DNA of 64,000 bases from Amphibalanus amphitrite (GCF_019059575.1 NW_024882308.1:1-64000); one strand, 5' to 3'; counted from the stretch's first letter, positions 37,222 through 49,402 are shown. Notes: generated from the letters alone by a model not told the origin. A program made the numbers and translations.

Positions 37222-38596
37222 CCCGCGCCCCGTAGGGGGATGGGGGGGGGGGCGAAACGGCATCCTGTCCTTTTCCGCAGATATCTCCCAAACGGCTGCA
37301 GATATCGTCACCAAACTTTTAAGACCATTCCGGGCATCAATTTTACACATTGTGACCAAAAAAATTTCATAGGCTATGATAGGTTGGCCGTAAATGACGT
37401 CAGAATGACGTCATGTTCTGCCATATTCGACCCAAAAAGGTTTTGCGGGAAGAGCTGTCAGCCCTACAGCTTTGAAGATACAGAAAAATGTCTAAGACAT
37501 GAAAGGTGTAGAATAAATAGGGCTACAAAACTGATACCTCATGGCTTTGAAATTCTGGGGTTTTGACCCCCTAAAATCGAATAAGGATTTTTTTTATAGC
37601 AGCAAAACAAATCCAAAATGTTGTTCGAAATAAAAAACGGATGTATATGATAACTCGTACCGTATTCTTATCTACATACTAAACTTGAGATCGATATCTC
37701 TTTTTTGGCCAAGTTATAGCAAAAAAAACTTCAAAATTGATGACGTCAAATTTTCAAACTCAGTTGTTAGCAATTCTAGACCATGTAGCGCTAAACAAAC
37801 ACCACCATTGGACTCCTTGTGACGAGCTGCATTGAATCGATATCCATTTAATGCAAAAATGTCAGCTTTGAAATTTGACCTAATTTGACCTGATCTTGAC
37901 CTGACCTTCACCAGAATATAGCCTTAACTGGCCCTAAAGGTTGCCTGACTCACATAATCGCATTGGTCATGTAAAATGGACCATAAAACATGTATCACAC
38001 GACCCTTTCGTATTGTGACCCTCAGTGACCTGACCTCTGTGACCTGACCTGGTATTAGTGACCTCGAATAGCAAAACATGTGTTTGACGGACAATTCCCC
38101 ATCGATGATTTCCAATGGCATTCCTTTTTACTCGATTGTACAGTTTGTCTTAAAAGTACCGCGCAAAGTTACGATGGATCCATCAAGCCTGACCGAGGAA
38201 GGGCCTGCTATAATTTGAAAGTGACCGAACCAATTGACCTGGGGAATGCACGAGGATGTCAATTGCTTCGGTGACTCAAATTATAGTAGGTCCTTCCTCG
38301 GTCAGGCTTGATGGATCCACCGTCACTTTGCGCGGTACTTTTAAGACAGACTGTAGGTACAACACATTTCTTGAAATGCCTGTAAAAGGTGAAAATTCGA
38401 CTTTTGACCTGACCTGTGACGTTATCGGTTGGGCCGAGGTCAATGAAATTTGGTCACAAGGTAGTAGTTCCCCGTTGGGACTATCCAACGTCATTTGAAT
38501 TTTGAAAATCGGCCGGTAGCTTTCCGAGATCTTAGGTGGGGGCGTTTCGCCCCCCCCTACGGGTGGTAGGGTCCACCGATAGCCCTGCGGGGCGGG
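37222..38596. mobile_element. TTAA-type element (49149 family), 1375 bp
   Basis: Starts CCCGCGCCCCGTAGGGGG. The end CCCTGCGGGGCGGG is followed by TTAA (38597-38600), while the left flank is TTGAT. Both ends carry G/C-run hairpins (GGGGCGTTTCGCCCC near 38538). An inverted pair lies at about 38100-38260 against 38270-38350 (GGATCCATCAAGCCTGACCG and its mirror). Two short frames here are repeat translations. Confidence 0.75.
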
Positions 38597-39033
38597 TTAA
38601 ATTTGATATTTCGACACGTAAAATATACTTTTGGCCATCTAACCCGTGACTTCTTGGAGGGGGCTGGGGACGGTCAATTGGTGTTATCAAAAACAAAATT
38701 TTGGATTTTCCAGGATATTTACACCTTTTTGTCATTGACATTTTCTCTATTCTCAAAACGGTAGGCTCTTCCCGCAAAACTTGTTTATCGAAAATGGCGG
38801 AACAAGACGTCATTCTGACGTCATCTGCGGCCAACCTATCGTAGCCTATTTTTTGCCACAAAATTGTAAAATTGATGCCGGGGCGGAGGTCCTGATAGTT
38901 TGGTGACGATAACTGTAATACTGAGGAGATATCGACGGAAAAGGAGAGGGTCTGTTTTGGCCCCATACGCTGCGCTGGTTAAGAAGTCTATTCGTTGTGT
39001 TTCTGAATGTCCTACGATATGATTTCTGACTGA

Positions 39034-39427
39034 TTATTCAGGTGTTGGCATGGATAGGATAATCTTTTTGTCGGCTTCGGCCGGGTCTGCGCCAAAGTGG
39101 AATGTCCTCTTGACAAACATGTTGTTACTCGTGCTCCCGGCCGGATGGACGGTGGTCAGTGTCAGGTTGGCTGGCGGGCGGCCGCCGGGCCGGGGCGCCG
39201 CCGCTGCTCCCTTTTGCGGCATCACCCGCTGCCTCCACGGCCGAGCGCCGGCGATGAAAGTGTCGGCGCACATCGCGCCCAGCGCCGCCGCCAGCAGCAC
39301 TGTCGACACCGCCTCGCAGATGACGAGCGTGCGGTTGCCGAAGAAGGCCGCCGCGGCACCCAGCGCCCAGCATGCCGCCAGCAGCACCAGCAGCGCCGTG
39401 GTGGTGAAGCGCAGGCGTCCCAGCGCG
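39034..39427 (-). CDS. Adhesion-GPCR-like receptor, last exon: TM6, TM7 and C-tail
   Basis: Begins after acceptor TTCCGTTCCAG, which restores phase 2 with the preceding exon (an upstream TCTAACAG would break the frame). It encodes SALGRLRFTTTALLVLLAAC (TM6, with the tryptophan of the family just after), a short loop with glycosylation motif NRT, TM7 (CEAVSTVLLAAALGAMCADT), then a basic ARPWRQR start of the cytoplasmic tail and the C-terminus IILSMPTPE with TAA at 39036-39034. It is very GC-rich, unlike the surrounding introns. No poly(A) signal was identified; a TTAA element lies about 440 bp downstream. Confidence 0.8.
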
Positions 39428-39545
39428 CTGGAACGGAACACGTCCTGTTAGATGTGCAAACTCACATGAGCGCACTGCGTGCTGCGACACTGATCAGCGG
39501 GACTCGGAGCGGCTGTGGTGAGCCTGCTGCTCTGGCTAGTCTCAC

Positions 39546-39710
39546 CTTTTGCGTTTCGCTTTGTCGGCGTGTTTCATTGCCAGTGGAACTTTGTCCGATG
39601 GAAGAGTGAGCGCCCGGAACGCCAGGAACAGTCCAGCAAGCCAGATAATGAGGAGGTGACACGCAACCACCCACATGATGGCGTTGTTTGGGTCCAAATC
39701 CAGCCAGCAC
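39546..39710 (-). CDS. Adhesion-GPCR-like receptor exon: ECL2 and TM5
   Basis: Acceptor ATTATTACAG, donor AAAAG/GTGAG. One base plus 54 codons plus two bases. It reads CWLDLDPNNAIMWVVACHLL and continues through TM5 to LFLAFRALT, then a basic third intracellular loop. CWL followed by a W and TM5 is the characteristic second-extracellular-loop signature of adhesion (B2) GPCRs. The downstream junction is in phase. The upstream junction is not: the exon at 41194 ends in phase 0 while this one needs two preceding bases. Confidence 0.78.
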
Positions 39711-39969
39711 CTGTAATAATGCGTTCTTAGCTACTTCAATGTTACAACTGGCGATACATTGTCATTGGGTAGCCTGCCAGCAGTCTCTAAAGTTATACGT
39801 CATGATACAGCTTGAATACGCTCACTCCTATTGATTGGAAGTTGGTAGTAACTAGTAGGTGCAATCTATCATCGCAACTGGCCTCGGAATGCAACGCAAT
39901 TAGCCTCTGGTATATGATAGGAGGAGCACACCGCACCCTGATTTCATGTGTCTGTGCCGACGATGTTAA

Positions 39970-41150
39970 CCTTCGCCCCAGGGGGGGGGGGGGGAGCATA
40001 TGTTACCAACCTGTTGCGTTTTTTTTTGCGTGTGAAAAAAAAAACGCGGCGCGTAGCGCTGCGGCGCTTGCAGTAGCTTTCTGTACATCAATTTTGGACA
40101 ATGTGTGAATTTTTTGACCCCAGGTCATGTCAGGTCAGGTCACCAGGTCAAGTTAACTGACTAAGCCTAAAAAAGTTTGCAATCATGTCCAGCCTGCAGT
40201 GTTTGTCAGAGAGGTTTTAAACTTGGTGGATTGCGTGATGTTATGGGCGCCTATAATTTGCATTTCTCGAATTTTTATACCCGTGACCTAAGGTCAGGAC
40301 AGTGGCGTGACCTTACCATTATAAGTCAATGGAGAAAATGAAAATGCCTCTAGATCCGTGTGTACGCATAGGAACAGTCCAAATATTTCAGAATCACAAT
40401 GATTTGGACCACCCGTGACGACCAGGGTGTGTTTTTTTGCTGATAGCCTCTAGAAAGGTCACCGAGGTCATTTGAGGCTACAAACAGCTTTTTGCCAATA
40501 ACTCTCGATTTGAAAGAGATAGAAGGCTGGGGATGGCCTCATTGTGTTTGTCTTGTTGACACGCATCGACTGATATGCAACATGACCTTTTCCGGTGAGG
40601 TAATGACCTTGACCTGAGGTCAAATTTTCAAGTTGACCTTTCAAGGTCAAATTATAGTTAATTCGACGCGTCTTGGCAAGAGGAACACGATTCTGGCAAT
40701 AGAAATGTCGTGGCTTGTCAAAAGTTATTGTCGAAAAAACACTTCTCTTAAAAACAGCTATTTTTTGATTTTTTGCCCTCTGGAGGCTAAACCGTTGACC
40801 TGAGGTCAATTTTGATATTGACCTTATCAAAAGAAGAGTTCAAAAGCTATCGAATGCTTTTCCATGCGTTTTTCTAGCTATCATAGTTCCTGGGATAAGG
40901 GCATGTTTTCTTAAAAATAGAGGTACCTAATGACAATTGGCAAATTTTGACCTTTGATGACCTCTGGTGACCCCAATATTGCTCTAAAATGAAAGATGAC
41001 GGAAATACTTTCAAACGTACGCATTGAGTGCTATCTACTGCTTTTTACCGCGTCTTTCTAGCCCACTTAGTTTTTGAGTTAGAGGTGGGTGGTAACATAT
41101 GCCTCCCCCTACTATGGCGAAGGTGGCTGAGACCGCCACTGGGACGCGGG
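39970..41150. mobile_element. TTAA-type element, 1.18 kb, in a receptor intron
   Basis: TTAA at 39966-39969 precedes CCTTCGCCCCAG and a G-run. The right end CACTGGGACGCGGG is followed by TTGTTTAA rather than exact TTAA. Motifs include GCGGCGCGTAGCGCTGCGG near 40047 and CCATTATAAGTCAATGG near 40315. It ends only 44 bp from the exon at 41194. Confidence 0.8.
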
Positions 41151-41193
41151 TTGTTTAACCAGTCGCGCTGGGGTGGTATGGCGTCCGACTCAC

Positions 41194-41536
41194 GTCTGGG
41201 GCGGCGTCCACGTATCCGCGAGAGTCGACGGCGGCGGCGATAAGCAGCATGACCACGGCCGTCTGCGGCCCGGCGGCCAGCAGCGGCACCGCCCAGGCGT
41301 GTCTGCCGGGGAAGCGGCCGGCCGCGCCGCCCAGCAGGCCGGGCAGCGCCAGCGCCAGCAGCAGGACGGCCGCCAGTGCCACCGAGAAGGCCAGGTGGGT
41401 GATGGCGGCGGCCGCGCGGCAGCCGGCCGTGCCGCCCGCCGACAGCGGGCCGCCGTGCGACAGCAGCACAAACAGATACCCGACCGACACCGTGATGGCC
41501 ACCGTCACCTGGTAGATGCCCTCGGGAACGGGCACT
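41194..41536 (-). CDS. Adhesion-GPCR-like receptor exon: TM2, TM3, TM4
   Basis: Acceptor TTTTTTTCCAG, donor GAC/GTGAGT. It reads VPVPEGIYQVTVAITVSVGY (TM2 follows), an extracellular loop with the cysteine TAGC expected to bridge to ECL2, TM3 (LAFSVALAAVLLLALALPGL), then TM4 (AWAVPLLAAGPQTAVVMLLI) and AAAVDSRGYVDAAPD. AAVD..GY is typical of the start of ECL2 in family B2. About 75% GC by eye. Joins TM1 in phase 2. Confidence 0.8.
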
Positions 41537-42299
41537 CTGGAAAAAAATGGCAACTGGGTAGACGAATAGGCCGTTCACTGTTAGGGTAGAGTGGGGCAAA
41601 GTGGCCACCCTTACTTTCCAGCCTCAGTTATCAGTAGGTATATCTCTTTAGCTTACTGATTTTAATGACAACTAGTTAGCTGATTTGGTAGCTCATTACC
41701 TTGGCTTTCTTCGAATAACACATCAGAAACATGTGGCATGCACCTAGTTTTTTAGATATGCTATCCGAATTGAGAGGACTACAAATCGGGCATTTTGTCC
41801 TACCCATAGAGCATAACGCCCATACGAGTCGTGTTACGAGATGTACTAGGTATATTCCACACTTGTGTGCACACTTATCGCCGTTGATCAAATCATCGCG
41901 TCGGTACGAGAAAGTAGATATGCGTGTACTTAACCAGACACAATTCAAGGATCATTTCAAAACCGAAAAGCTCACTTTCAATCAAAGTTTCAATGTAAGT
42001 TCCAATCTAGGTTCTTCAATCTAGGTTCCTCAATCTAGGTTCCAATCAAGGACCCAACTAGGATCGTTTTCCCACCCAGTCTTTTCTTCGTTCTTTTTCA
42101 GTTTCACACATTCCGTCCAAGGCCATATAGGTATAGGCTCAAAACTCAGGCTCCAAAAATACAACGCTCGCGATTTGAAGCGTGACTAAAGGAAATCGGT
42201 CCTCCATTTTAGAATCCGCAATACCCTCCCCCGGGTGACCTGCAGCGCTCTCAGCTATTTGTTTCTGCACAGGTGAAGTCTCTGAACGGGGCACTGCAG

Positions 42300-42660
42300 G
42301 TCACAATCTACTGTGCGCAGAGCCGCCGCCCGTGCTCACCCGCCTCGGCCCGGATAAAGCGCCGTGAAGATCCCGGTTTTCCACAGCAGCCTGTTCCTGG
42401 ACCGGTCGCCCTCGATGAGGACCAGATCGACGAAGTCGTTGAGAGAGAGCGTTTGTCTCCGCATGACCTCGCTCGATGTAATCCTGGATAGCGTCATCAT
42501 ATTTCTTCAGTCGCTTGTTTCTTTTGAGCGAGGCTTCGCAAGCTTCCAGCCGAGTGAGTGCATGACGTTCGTTAGTTGGTAGCTGTGTCTTCCCATCTTC
42601 CTTCCAGGGCCAGCGAGTCTCATATCGCCCATCTGGGAGGCGACTGCACGTAGGTACCGT
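42300..42660 (-). pseudogene. BEL/Pao retrotransposon remnant with internal deletion
   Basis: One - strand frame gives DGRYETRWPWKEDG, then LPTNERHALTRLEA and YDDAIQDYIERG, resembling the region just before the reverse transcriptase in BEL/Pao polyproteins. After about 42450 another frame reads VDLVLIEGDRSRNRLLWKTG followed by IFTALYPGR, like the C-terminal domain found after the integrase in BEL/Pao (DUF5641-type). The RT and integrase cores between are missing, so this is a deleted, frameshifted copy in a receptor intron. Confidence 0.6.
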
Positions 42661-42806
42661 AGAAATGTTGCATGATATCATCTTCTTTTTTGCAAGCTTT
42701 ATCCGCTCATGTGGCACTAATTCCGATGCCCTCCAAGCTCCATAGGGCCTCAAGCTGGCTTCTCGCTTCCGTTTGCCGGGCTTATATGAAGTTCGAAATG
42801 ACTAGA

Positions 42807-42855
42807 GCTGAGCCTCCGACTCCGGCTCTGGCTTTATTTCCATAATCGACTCCGA
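42807..42855. repeat. Short (GAGCC/GACTCC) hexamer-like tract
   Basis: GAGCCTCCGACTCCGGCTCTGGC and CGACTCCGACT belong to the same hexamer family as 18613 and 52018. Confidence 0.5.
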
Positions 42856-42985
42856 CTATAAGTTAAGTATAAGGTGAGGTAATTATAAGGTAGGTTAAGT
42901 AAGTGTAAGTAAGTATATAATGTTAGTATATAGTTACCCAGTACCCACCCCGTGGGGTAAGACGCCCTTTTGCAAGACTTTTTAA

Positions 42986-43979
42986 CACGCGCACCGACGG
43001 GGGGCGGATATCCGTCCCCCTCCTGAGGTTTTTTGCCGCGGCGCGTAGCGCCGCGAAATTTGGTACGACTATTCTCTCATCAATTTTACACATAGTGTGC
43101 AAGTTTGAACCTCCTAACGTTTTAGGTCAGGTCACCAGGTCACTTTGAATGACCCAACCTCAAGTCACTTTTTCGCAACTTTGTCACCGTGCCAGAGCTA
43201 CAGTAGATGTCGGAGGCCTTTGAAAGTCGCAGGATGTATAAGGTCATTATTAGCTACAATTTGTATATCTCAGAATTTTGATGTCGGTGACCTAAGGTCA
43301 GGTCAATTTCGCGACCTCCACATTATACCTAAGTCAATGGGGAAAAAATCAACTCCCTGTTTTTACCACTAAAACGGGTCGGAATGGCCCCATTTACCAT
43401 ACATGACTTCATATACGATCAACCTTCACTACCTTGAGGTCTGTTTTGCTGTTGGGCAGCTGTAAGGTCATGTGACGTCATCAAAGGTCACCAGCGGTTT
43501 TTTGCCAATAACTCCGTACAGGTACAAGATACAGCCGCTAGGATGGTCTCATTATGTTCAGCTCGTCAAGACGCATGGAATGATATATATATATATGAAT
43601 ACTTCGAGGTCATGTGACCTGAGGTCAACCTTTCACCTTGATCTTTCGAGGTCAACATATATATCATTCGATGCGGATTGACGAGAGGATTACGATGGTG
43701 CCCTTAGTTTGTTCCTATCTTGACTAGTTCGAAAGTTATTCGAGAAAAACTCTCCCCATATCTGGCGCCGCCATTTTGACTTTTTTGACCCCTGTGACGT
43801 CATCTTTGACCTGACCTGAAAATGACCTTAGTAAAAATTGTAGACCTTGTCCGTGCATATCCGATGCCGTTTACCGCTTGTCGCTATCTTGCTTTGTTCT
43901 CGAGATCTCAGGGGGAGGGGGGCGGTCATCCGCCCCCCCGTCGGTACGAAGTTGGCGCAGACCCCCGTCGGTGCGCGGG
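42986..43979. mobile_element. TTAA-type element, 994 bp
   Basis: TTAA at 42982-42985 and 43980-43983. Ends CACGCGCACCGACGGGGGG and the inverse of CCCGCGCACCGACGGGGG. Both ends carry a G-run, CGGATATCCG or CGGTCATCCG, and a C-run. GCGGCGCGTAGCGCCGC lies at about 43038, and a mutated CCATTATA..AGTCAATGG at about 43318. No coding. Confidence 0.88.
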
Positions 43980-44122
43980 TTAAAACATCTGTCTCGCTCA
44001 CTACATAGTGATAATGCACAATTTCCAGCTCGCAAAGAAAGAGAAATAGTTGGTCTATTCTAATGCACACACATTTCCATGGTGGATGCGATTATGCGGC
44101 GAGTGTATGCATTTTCCCTTAA

Positions 44123-44615
44123 AGGAACTATCCCACCTTCTAAAATGTTGTTAAAACCAGTTAAATTGTGCCCGACTTTATAGATTGGATGACCAGAAAC
44201 ACGGTTCTGGCATTTATTTTTCATTAAACATCTTAGGCTTCCCATATTCCAAACACAAACTTTCAAATATGTGACGTCACAGCCCAAAATTACCTCCTTC
44301 CCCAGGCCACATTACTGTCATAAAGCTGATTCTTTTTACTCTGTAGGCACCACAACAAAGTTCAGACCAAGTTTTAAGCGATTTTTCAACGAACAAACCC
44401 ATTTAAATCAGAATGACTAAACGAGGTGACGTCACACTAACGGTCGCTCCATGTTGAAGATAGGGCCTTGTACAAGGCCCATTTTCAAATGAAGGGAACG
44501 AATTTCTTCAACACCAAGAGGCCGCGGGGGTTGCAACCTAGATAGTGGTTTCTGAACCTCGCCGCAAACTTGGCTATCTCAACTCAAACCCCATGTTAAA
44601 GGTGGGATAGTCCCT
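44123..44615. mobile_element. TTAA MITE, AGGGACTATCCCACC family, intact
   Basis: TTAA at 44119-44122 and 44616-44619. The ends are AGGAACTATCCCACC and the inverse of AGGGACTATCCCACC. 493 bp, near-identical to 22367-22863. A further end fragment (AAGGTGGGATGGTC) lies at about 45013-45030. Confidence 0.92.
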
Positions 44616-45128
44616 TTAAGGGGAGCGTCGTACCCCGCTCTCCCCTACTTTTGTTATTTTTTTTCGGGGCCCTCGCTGTTCCTACGGCGTCATTTCGAGG
44701 CAATCATGTGGTATTTAAAAAGCGCGGCATTTACGGCAGATGTTGCGCGCAAATAGCATATATACCTACTATCACTGCTTCACAAAGATGTTTGTAGGTA
44801 TAAGGTTTTAAAATCGCTAGATCTGCGCTAACATCAAAAATTCAGAGGGGACATTCAAATGCATTGGCCCATCTGAATCCAATGTGCTGCAACTTTGAAC
44901 TTAAATATTTCCGCATTGAAGCCTTTCTCGACATTGTGAGTGCTCAAACCAGTAACTAGTAAGTGCGAGCCAGGGACCCCAATTTTGCTATCTCAACTCA
45001 AAACTAATGTTAAGGTGGGATGGTCACTTTAATCGCGAGGGATTGGGTATTCCAAGCCCATTGCGACACCTTACAGTGTTCTGTCGTAAGTGCCAGGTGA
45101 TGCTGAAGTGGTCTCGTAATGCACTAAC

Positions 45129-45235
45129 CTGGCCAGCAGCAGGATAATGGCGACCAGCAGGCCGGTCACCATCACTATGACGTAGCTGAGCGCCAAACAC
45201 ATGCGCGGTCCATCGTCCACCGGGAACATTGATGG
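45129..45235 (-). CDS. Adhesion-GPCR-like receptor exon: TM1
   Basis: Acceptor GCTCCTGCAG, donor CCAG/GTTAGT. 35 codons plus two bases. It begins PSMFPVDDGPRM, a short linker, then TM1 (CLALSYVIVMVTGLLVAIIL and LLLA). It follows the FN3 exon in phase 0, so only about a dozen residues separate the FN3 domain from the membrane. The autoproteolysis site and cysteine-rich GPS motif usual for this family are therefore not present in this splice form. Confidence 0.78.
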
Positions 45236-45451
45236 CTGCAGGAGCATGCACAGACGAATCATAAATCGTATTAATGTATCATATAGGTATGTCTCCATTG
45301 TTACTTATGCATTCATGTGGGCTAGGCACTGGATGGGACCCACGCGTCTCAGGCCTAGCGGAAAGGATCAGTGACACACATCGCCAGGGAGGATCAGTGA
45401 CACACAGGATCAGTGACACGTGTCGCTAGGGAAGAGCACCAGCGTTCTCAC

Positions 45452-45570
45452 CTGACGCGGAGGATCCAAAGCGCGAATGATGATAGGTCCCACCATGGTC
45501 TGTTTTCCAGCCGAGTCACGAACTATCGTCACCTCGTACAGGGCGTTCTCGTCCAGCTCTTCCAGCACCA
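45452..45570 (-). CDS. Receptor exon: second half of the membrane-proximal FN3 domain
   Basis: Acceptor GGCACGACAG, donor CGTCAG/GTGAGA. Two bases plus 39 codons. It reads VLEELDENALYEVTIVRDSA then GKQTMVGPIIIRALDPPRQ, the F and G strands of a fibronectin type III fold (L..L.....Y.V.I..). It continues in phase 1 from 46745. Confidence 0.78.
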
Positions 45571-45727
45571 CTGTCGTGCCAAGGGATACGCATTACACAT
45601 GATCGCATTTCACACGGAGGTTTGTACTTAGGTTATAGGTACAGGGCTCGCGGGTTTTAGCGGTAGGTTTTGCACCTAGAAAATTTAGTGTACTTCAGGC
45701 TATATCTTCGTCGTCTTAAGCTTTTAA

Positions 45728-46311
45728 CCCGGCGGCCGCTGGGCCTCCGCGCCACCCGCCGGCCGCTGGGGGGCATATAGTTGCCCCCCTTTACTTCTGC
45801 GACGATATCGTCGCAACGCGAAGAGATAGAGAAGCGAAACTTTGCACACATCTTCCTGAATACCTAGTTGAGGTTGTGTCCAAATTTGGTGTCGATCCCA
45901 TTTGAAATGACGTCACAGTGACGTCATAAGTGAAATTATAGATTTGCGACTCTTATATTCCTCACGATACATCAGATATATGGGACCGAATATAAAGGGT
46001 CGATTATTGGCAGAAACTAGATGGAAGTGTAGTTAGATATTTTAGGATGACAGCAGGTGCTGTCTAGTTCATTTACAGTTGAGTTTCATACTCAGCGTCA
46101 TCAGAAACGGTCCTATCGGAAAACGACAAAACTTTATGACGTCACTGTGACGTCATCTTAGGTGCTACAACCAAACTTTCCTCAAACATTGCCTAGGTAT
46201 TCATTTGAAGCTATGCCAAGTTTCACGTTCGTAGCTCATCAGGTTTCGGAGATATTTCACAAAACGTAAAGGGGGGGGGGGCAACTTTATGCCCCCCCAG
46301 CGGCTCGTGGG
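45728..46311. mobile_element. TTAA-type element, short, 584 bp
   Basis: TTAA at 45724-45727 and 46312-46315. The ends CCCGGCGGCCGCTGGG and the inverse of CCCACGAGCCGCTGGGG match imperfectly. Subterminal GGGGGGCATATAGTTGCCCCC occurs on the left and its mirror on the right. The body holds several TGACGTCA-like sites, not the usual GGTCA density. Confidence 0.8.
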
Positions 46312-46744
46312 TTAAGTGTTGAAGATGCGATCGACTTGTTGGGTAACAAGCCGGCCATGATCGTGTAAAATGGCTTCATCGTAGATCGATTAGTTTCTGA
46401 GATATAACCGGAAATGTAAAAGTGCAAAACCTACCGCTTAATCTCGCGAGACCTGTACATACATGCATTACATCCATCCGGGTATTCAGCACTGAAAGGG
46501 CTGAACAGTGTAGGACATATACCTATAGGTAGTATGTCTACGCGCTAACAATGGGGGTGCAGAGACCACACCAACCAGCTGTTCTTATCCCAAGAAAACA
46601 GCTGGAGAACTAAACCCCAGCAAAATTATGTTTGAGGCATTTAGCAGCTAGTTGACATCAGCTGATATCTTTGACGTGCTAAATCGTAAGTCGGACCCAT
46701 AGCGCGCTGGAGGCAGCCGTGGATGGTCCCTCTGCAAGTCATAC

Positions 46745-46969
46745 CTGGTGGTGACTTGTAGGTGTCGCTGGTGGCGGCGCGTTTGATGCGAACGTCGTGG
46801 CCGGTCCTGGCGGCGCCTGTCTCGGCGCCGCCGGGGGTAGGCGGCGGGCGCTTGTACACGGTCACCAGGTAGGAGGCCGACCACGCCTCCGGCACAATCC
46901 AGTCGATGCGGATGCGAGAGCTGCTCGGCTCGATGCGGAGGTCACTCTCCCGGAACTCTGGCAACGTTA
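46745..46969 (-). CDS. Receptor exon: first half of the membrane-proximal FN3 domain
   Basis: Acceptor TGCTCCCGGCAG, donor CCACCAG/GTATGA. It reads VTLPEFRESDLRIEPSSSRI, then RIDWIVPEAWSASYLVTVYK (B and C strands with the core tryptophan and tyrosine), then a Pro/Gly-rich loop and HDVRIKRAATSDTYKSPP. Phase 1 on both sides, consistent with the neighbouring exons. High GC. Confidence 0.8.
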
Positions 46970-47797
46970 CTGCCGGGAGCAGAGGACTACTGTCAACAAG
47001 CATCCGGCATCCGACTCACGAGTTAATTGATAGATGGTCATGGGCCACCTCTACATTGTCCAACTACCGAAGTCTACATGGTCAAACTACCTAGAACTTG
47101 TGATCTTACACCCGGATATGATGTTCTTTTTAACCCGGCAGTCGCTGGGGTATTTCACTCGCCACTCGCCGCCACTCGCCGTTTGCTGGGGGGAGGGTGG
47201 CGTTAAACGCCTCCAGCCGATAACTGAAGAACCAATAGGCCCAGCGAAATGCACGAAGCGGCAAACGAAAGAACGCGACGAGACGCTTCAGGTGAGTACT
47301 TGAAAGTAGTTGGATTTCGAGGTCACAGGTCGGGTCAAAGTCAGGTCAAACACCTGAAATCGGGTTTTCAATAGCATGGACTTCAGCACCTCGTAATGAG
47401 TGCCTATCGTCATAAACTCTGTCAAAACTGTACACAGTCCTTCATAAAAGGCCTAGAAGAGTGTCAGATCCATGTAGGGGTCAATGAAACATAGGCCAGG
47501 GACAAGGTCAGGTCAATCAGGTAAGCACATATCCCCGAAATGAGAACTGTTATTCGCAGTCTATTTACACATGTTTTATGGGTAATTTTGGGCGTACAAC
47601 ACGATGTTGACATTCATTTTATCATATGATTACGTGTTTGGTAAAAAAAGTGAAGTTAATAATGCATGCATTATGGTCGTGAAGTACCTAAATACAAAAA
47701 AATGCCAAGATTTAGTTCGAGATTTTGGAAAATGTGGAACGATAATCGAAAATCCAAGATTGCTATTTGATTGTTCATGGTATTGGCAGTCTAGCGG

Positions 47798-48974
47798 TAG
47801 GGGGGAGTGGGGAAAGATGCCCAGGGTTTTGCTATGTCATATATTATTCGAGAATTACGATCGGAAATAAAAAACTTGGAGTTTCAACGGAAGCCGACAT
47901 CATTTTTCTTAAAAAATATCACACTTTCGTGCCTGAAATATGAAAACTTATTTGCTATTAAGCATTTTCCTGAAGAAGTGAAAGGGGGCATCTTACCCCA
48001 CAGGGTGGGAAAGACGCCCCCTGGGGTTGGGGAAGATGCCCCCTGCACTATAAGTGACATAAATGGGCACGTGAATCGCCTGAACGAATCAGTAGTCCCT
48101 TCGAGCCTGCAGTAGACACCAAACGTCATCGTAAGGGCCCTCAAAAGTAGTCGTAAGGGCTTCAGAGGTCATCGTTAGGGCTATCATAGTCCAGCGCGGC
48201 CACACAAACCTCCGTGGTGGCGTTCGGAGACCACTGTGGGGCCCTTATAGGTCTTCATGATGCTTGAGGGCCCTCGAGCCCATCGTGGGGACCTCAGATG
48301 CCAGCGCGGCCCGTGGAGCCAACGTGGGAGCCCTCAAAGGATGTCGTGAGGGGCCCTGGAGCCAATAATGGGACCCACAGAGGCCGTCGTGAGGGTTCTC
48401 AGAGTCAGATGCCGCCCAAAAAGTCGCTGTGTGGGCCGAGAGACCGGCATGGGGAGCACTCGACCGTACTGAACTCTCAATAGTCCCAGATCGGCTTTTG
48501 TCTCTCATCACAAGTATGTAATAAATTATTTGACGGGCTGCTTGAAGGACAGCCTACGGATTTAGGGGGCGTCTTTCCCCATCAGGGCAGGGGGCATCTT
48601 ACCCCAAGGCACCGAATTAACGTTTTATCAGTACAATTTGTTAGCCCTAAAACTACACCCTGAAACAAACTGGCTGGGACACAGTACACGCATGCTAATG
48701 TATCACGACTATAGCAAGGGACGCAAAAATTGTCTACCTTCTTTGATATTTACAATGTTTTGACACCAAAATATTTTTTGAAAGCAGCAAATAAAAAACA
48801 TGCAATCACCAGCCAGCCGTTGCCCAACTGAGCTTCGCAAATTTTTGTGCAGTTAACAAGGCAGGCTTCCGCTTTACGCTAAGAACATTAATTTCCAGGT
48901 TTGATTCTTTGTTTCGCCGCTAGAGGGGGTGGGGCGTCTTTCCCACCCTGGGCATCTTACCCCACTCTCCCCTA
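47798..48974. mobile_element. TA-flanked element, GGGGGAGTGGGGAAAGATGCCC ends
   Basis: TA at 47798 precedes GGGGGGAGTGGGG..GATGCC. The inverse GGCATCTTACCCCACTCTCC ends just before TA at 48973-48974. The middle (about 48120-48490) is a degenerate repeat of GGGCCCTCAGAGGCC-like phrases. The sequence CCCCCTG/CAGGGGG with GGGGAAGATGCC recurs internally. Confidence 0.8.
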
Positions 48975-49402
48975 CAGCTTTTACAGCATATCTGTATGTG
49001 TATCCTGTGGTTTTAGATGCTTTTTTGAACAAAGTGCCGTTTTCGGTCGAAAACTCAGAAATTATGACGTCACTAAAACCTCAATATCTTTTTTTTAAAT
49101 TTCGTCACAATCAACTGCAATCAATTACCTACAGGTACCCAAAATTAGCCCGCACCCCGTAGGGCTATCGGCGGACCCTACCAACCGTAGGGGGGGCAGT
49201 TTCAGCCCCCTAAGATCTCGGAAAGTTACCGGCCGATTTTCAAAATTCAAACGGCGTTGGATAGCCCATACAGGGAACTACCTTGTGACCTAATTTCATT
49301 GACCTCAGCCTAACCGATGACGTTACATGTCAGGTCAAAAGTCGAGTTTTCACCGTTTACAGGCGTTTCCAGAAATGTGTTGTAAAATCGAGTAAAAAGG
49401 AA

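Noticed and set aside
39050..39609. Long + strand frames opposite the last receptor exons
   Set aside because: They are antisense shadows of GC-rich coding exons, with no domain.
42351..42470. A further exon of the receptor (LNDFVDLVLIEGDRSRNRLL with a GTGAGC donor)
   Set aside because: The exons on both sides already join in phase without it, and the sequence fits the BEL/Pao C-terminal domain better.
42300..42753. A host gene on the - strand
   Set aside because: The motifs match BEL/Pao polyprotein, the frame shifts near 42450, and the RT and integrase cores are absent.
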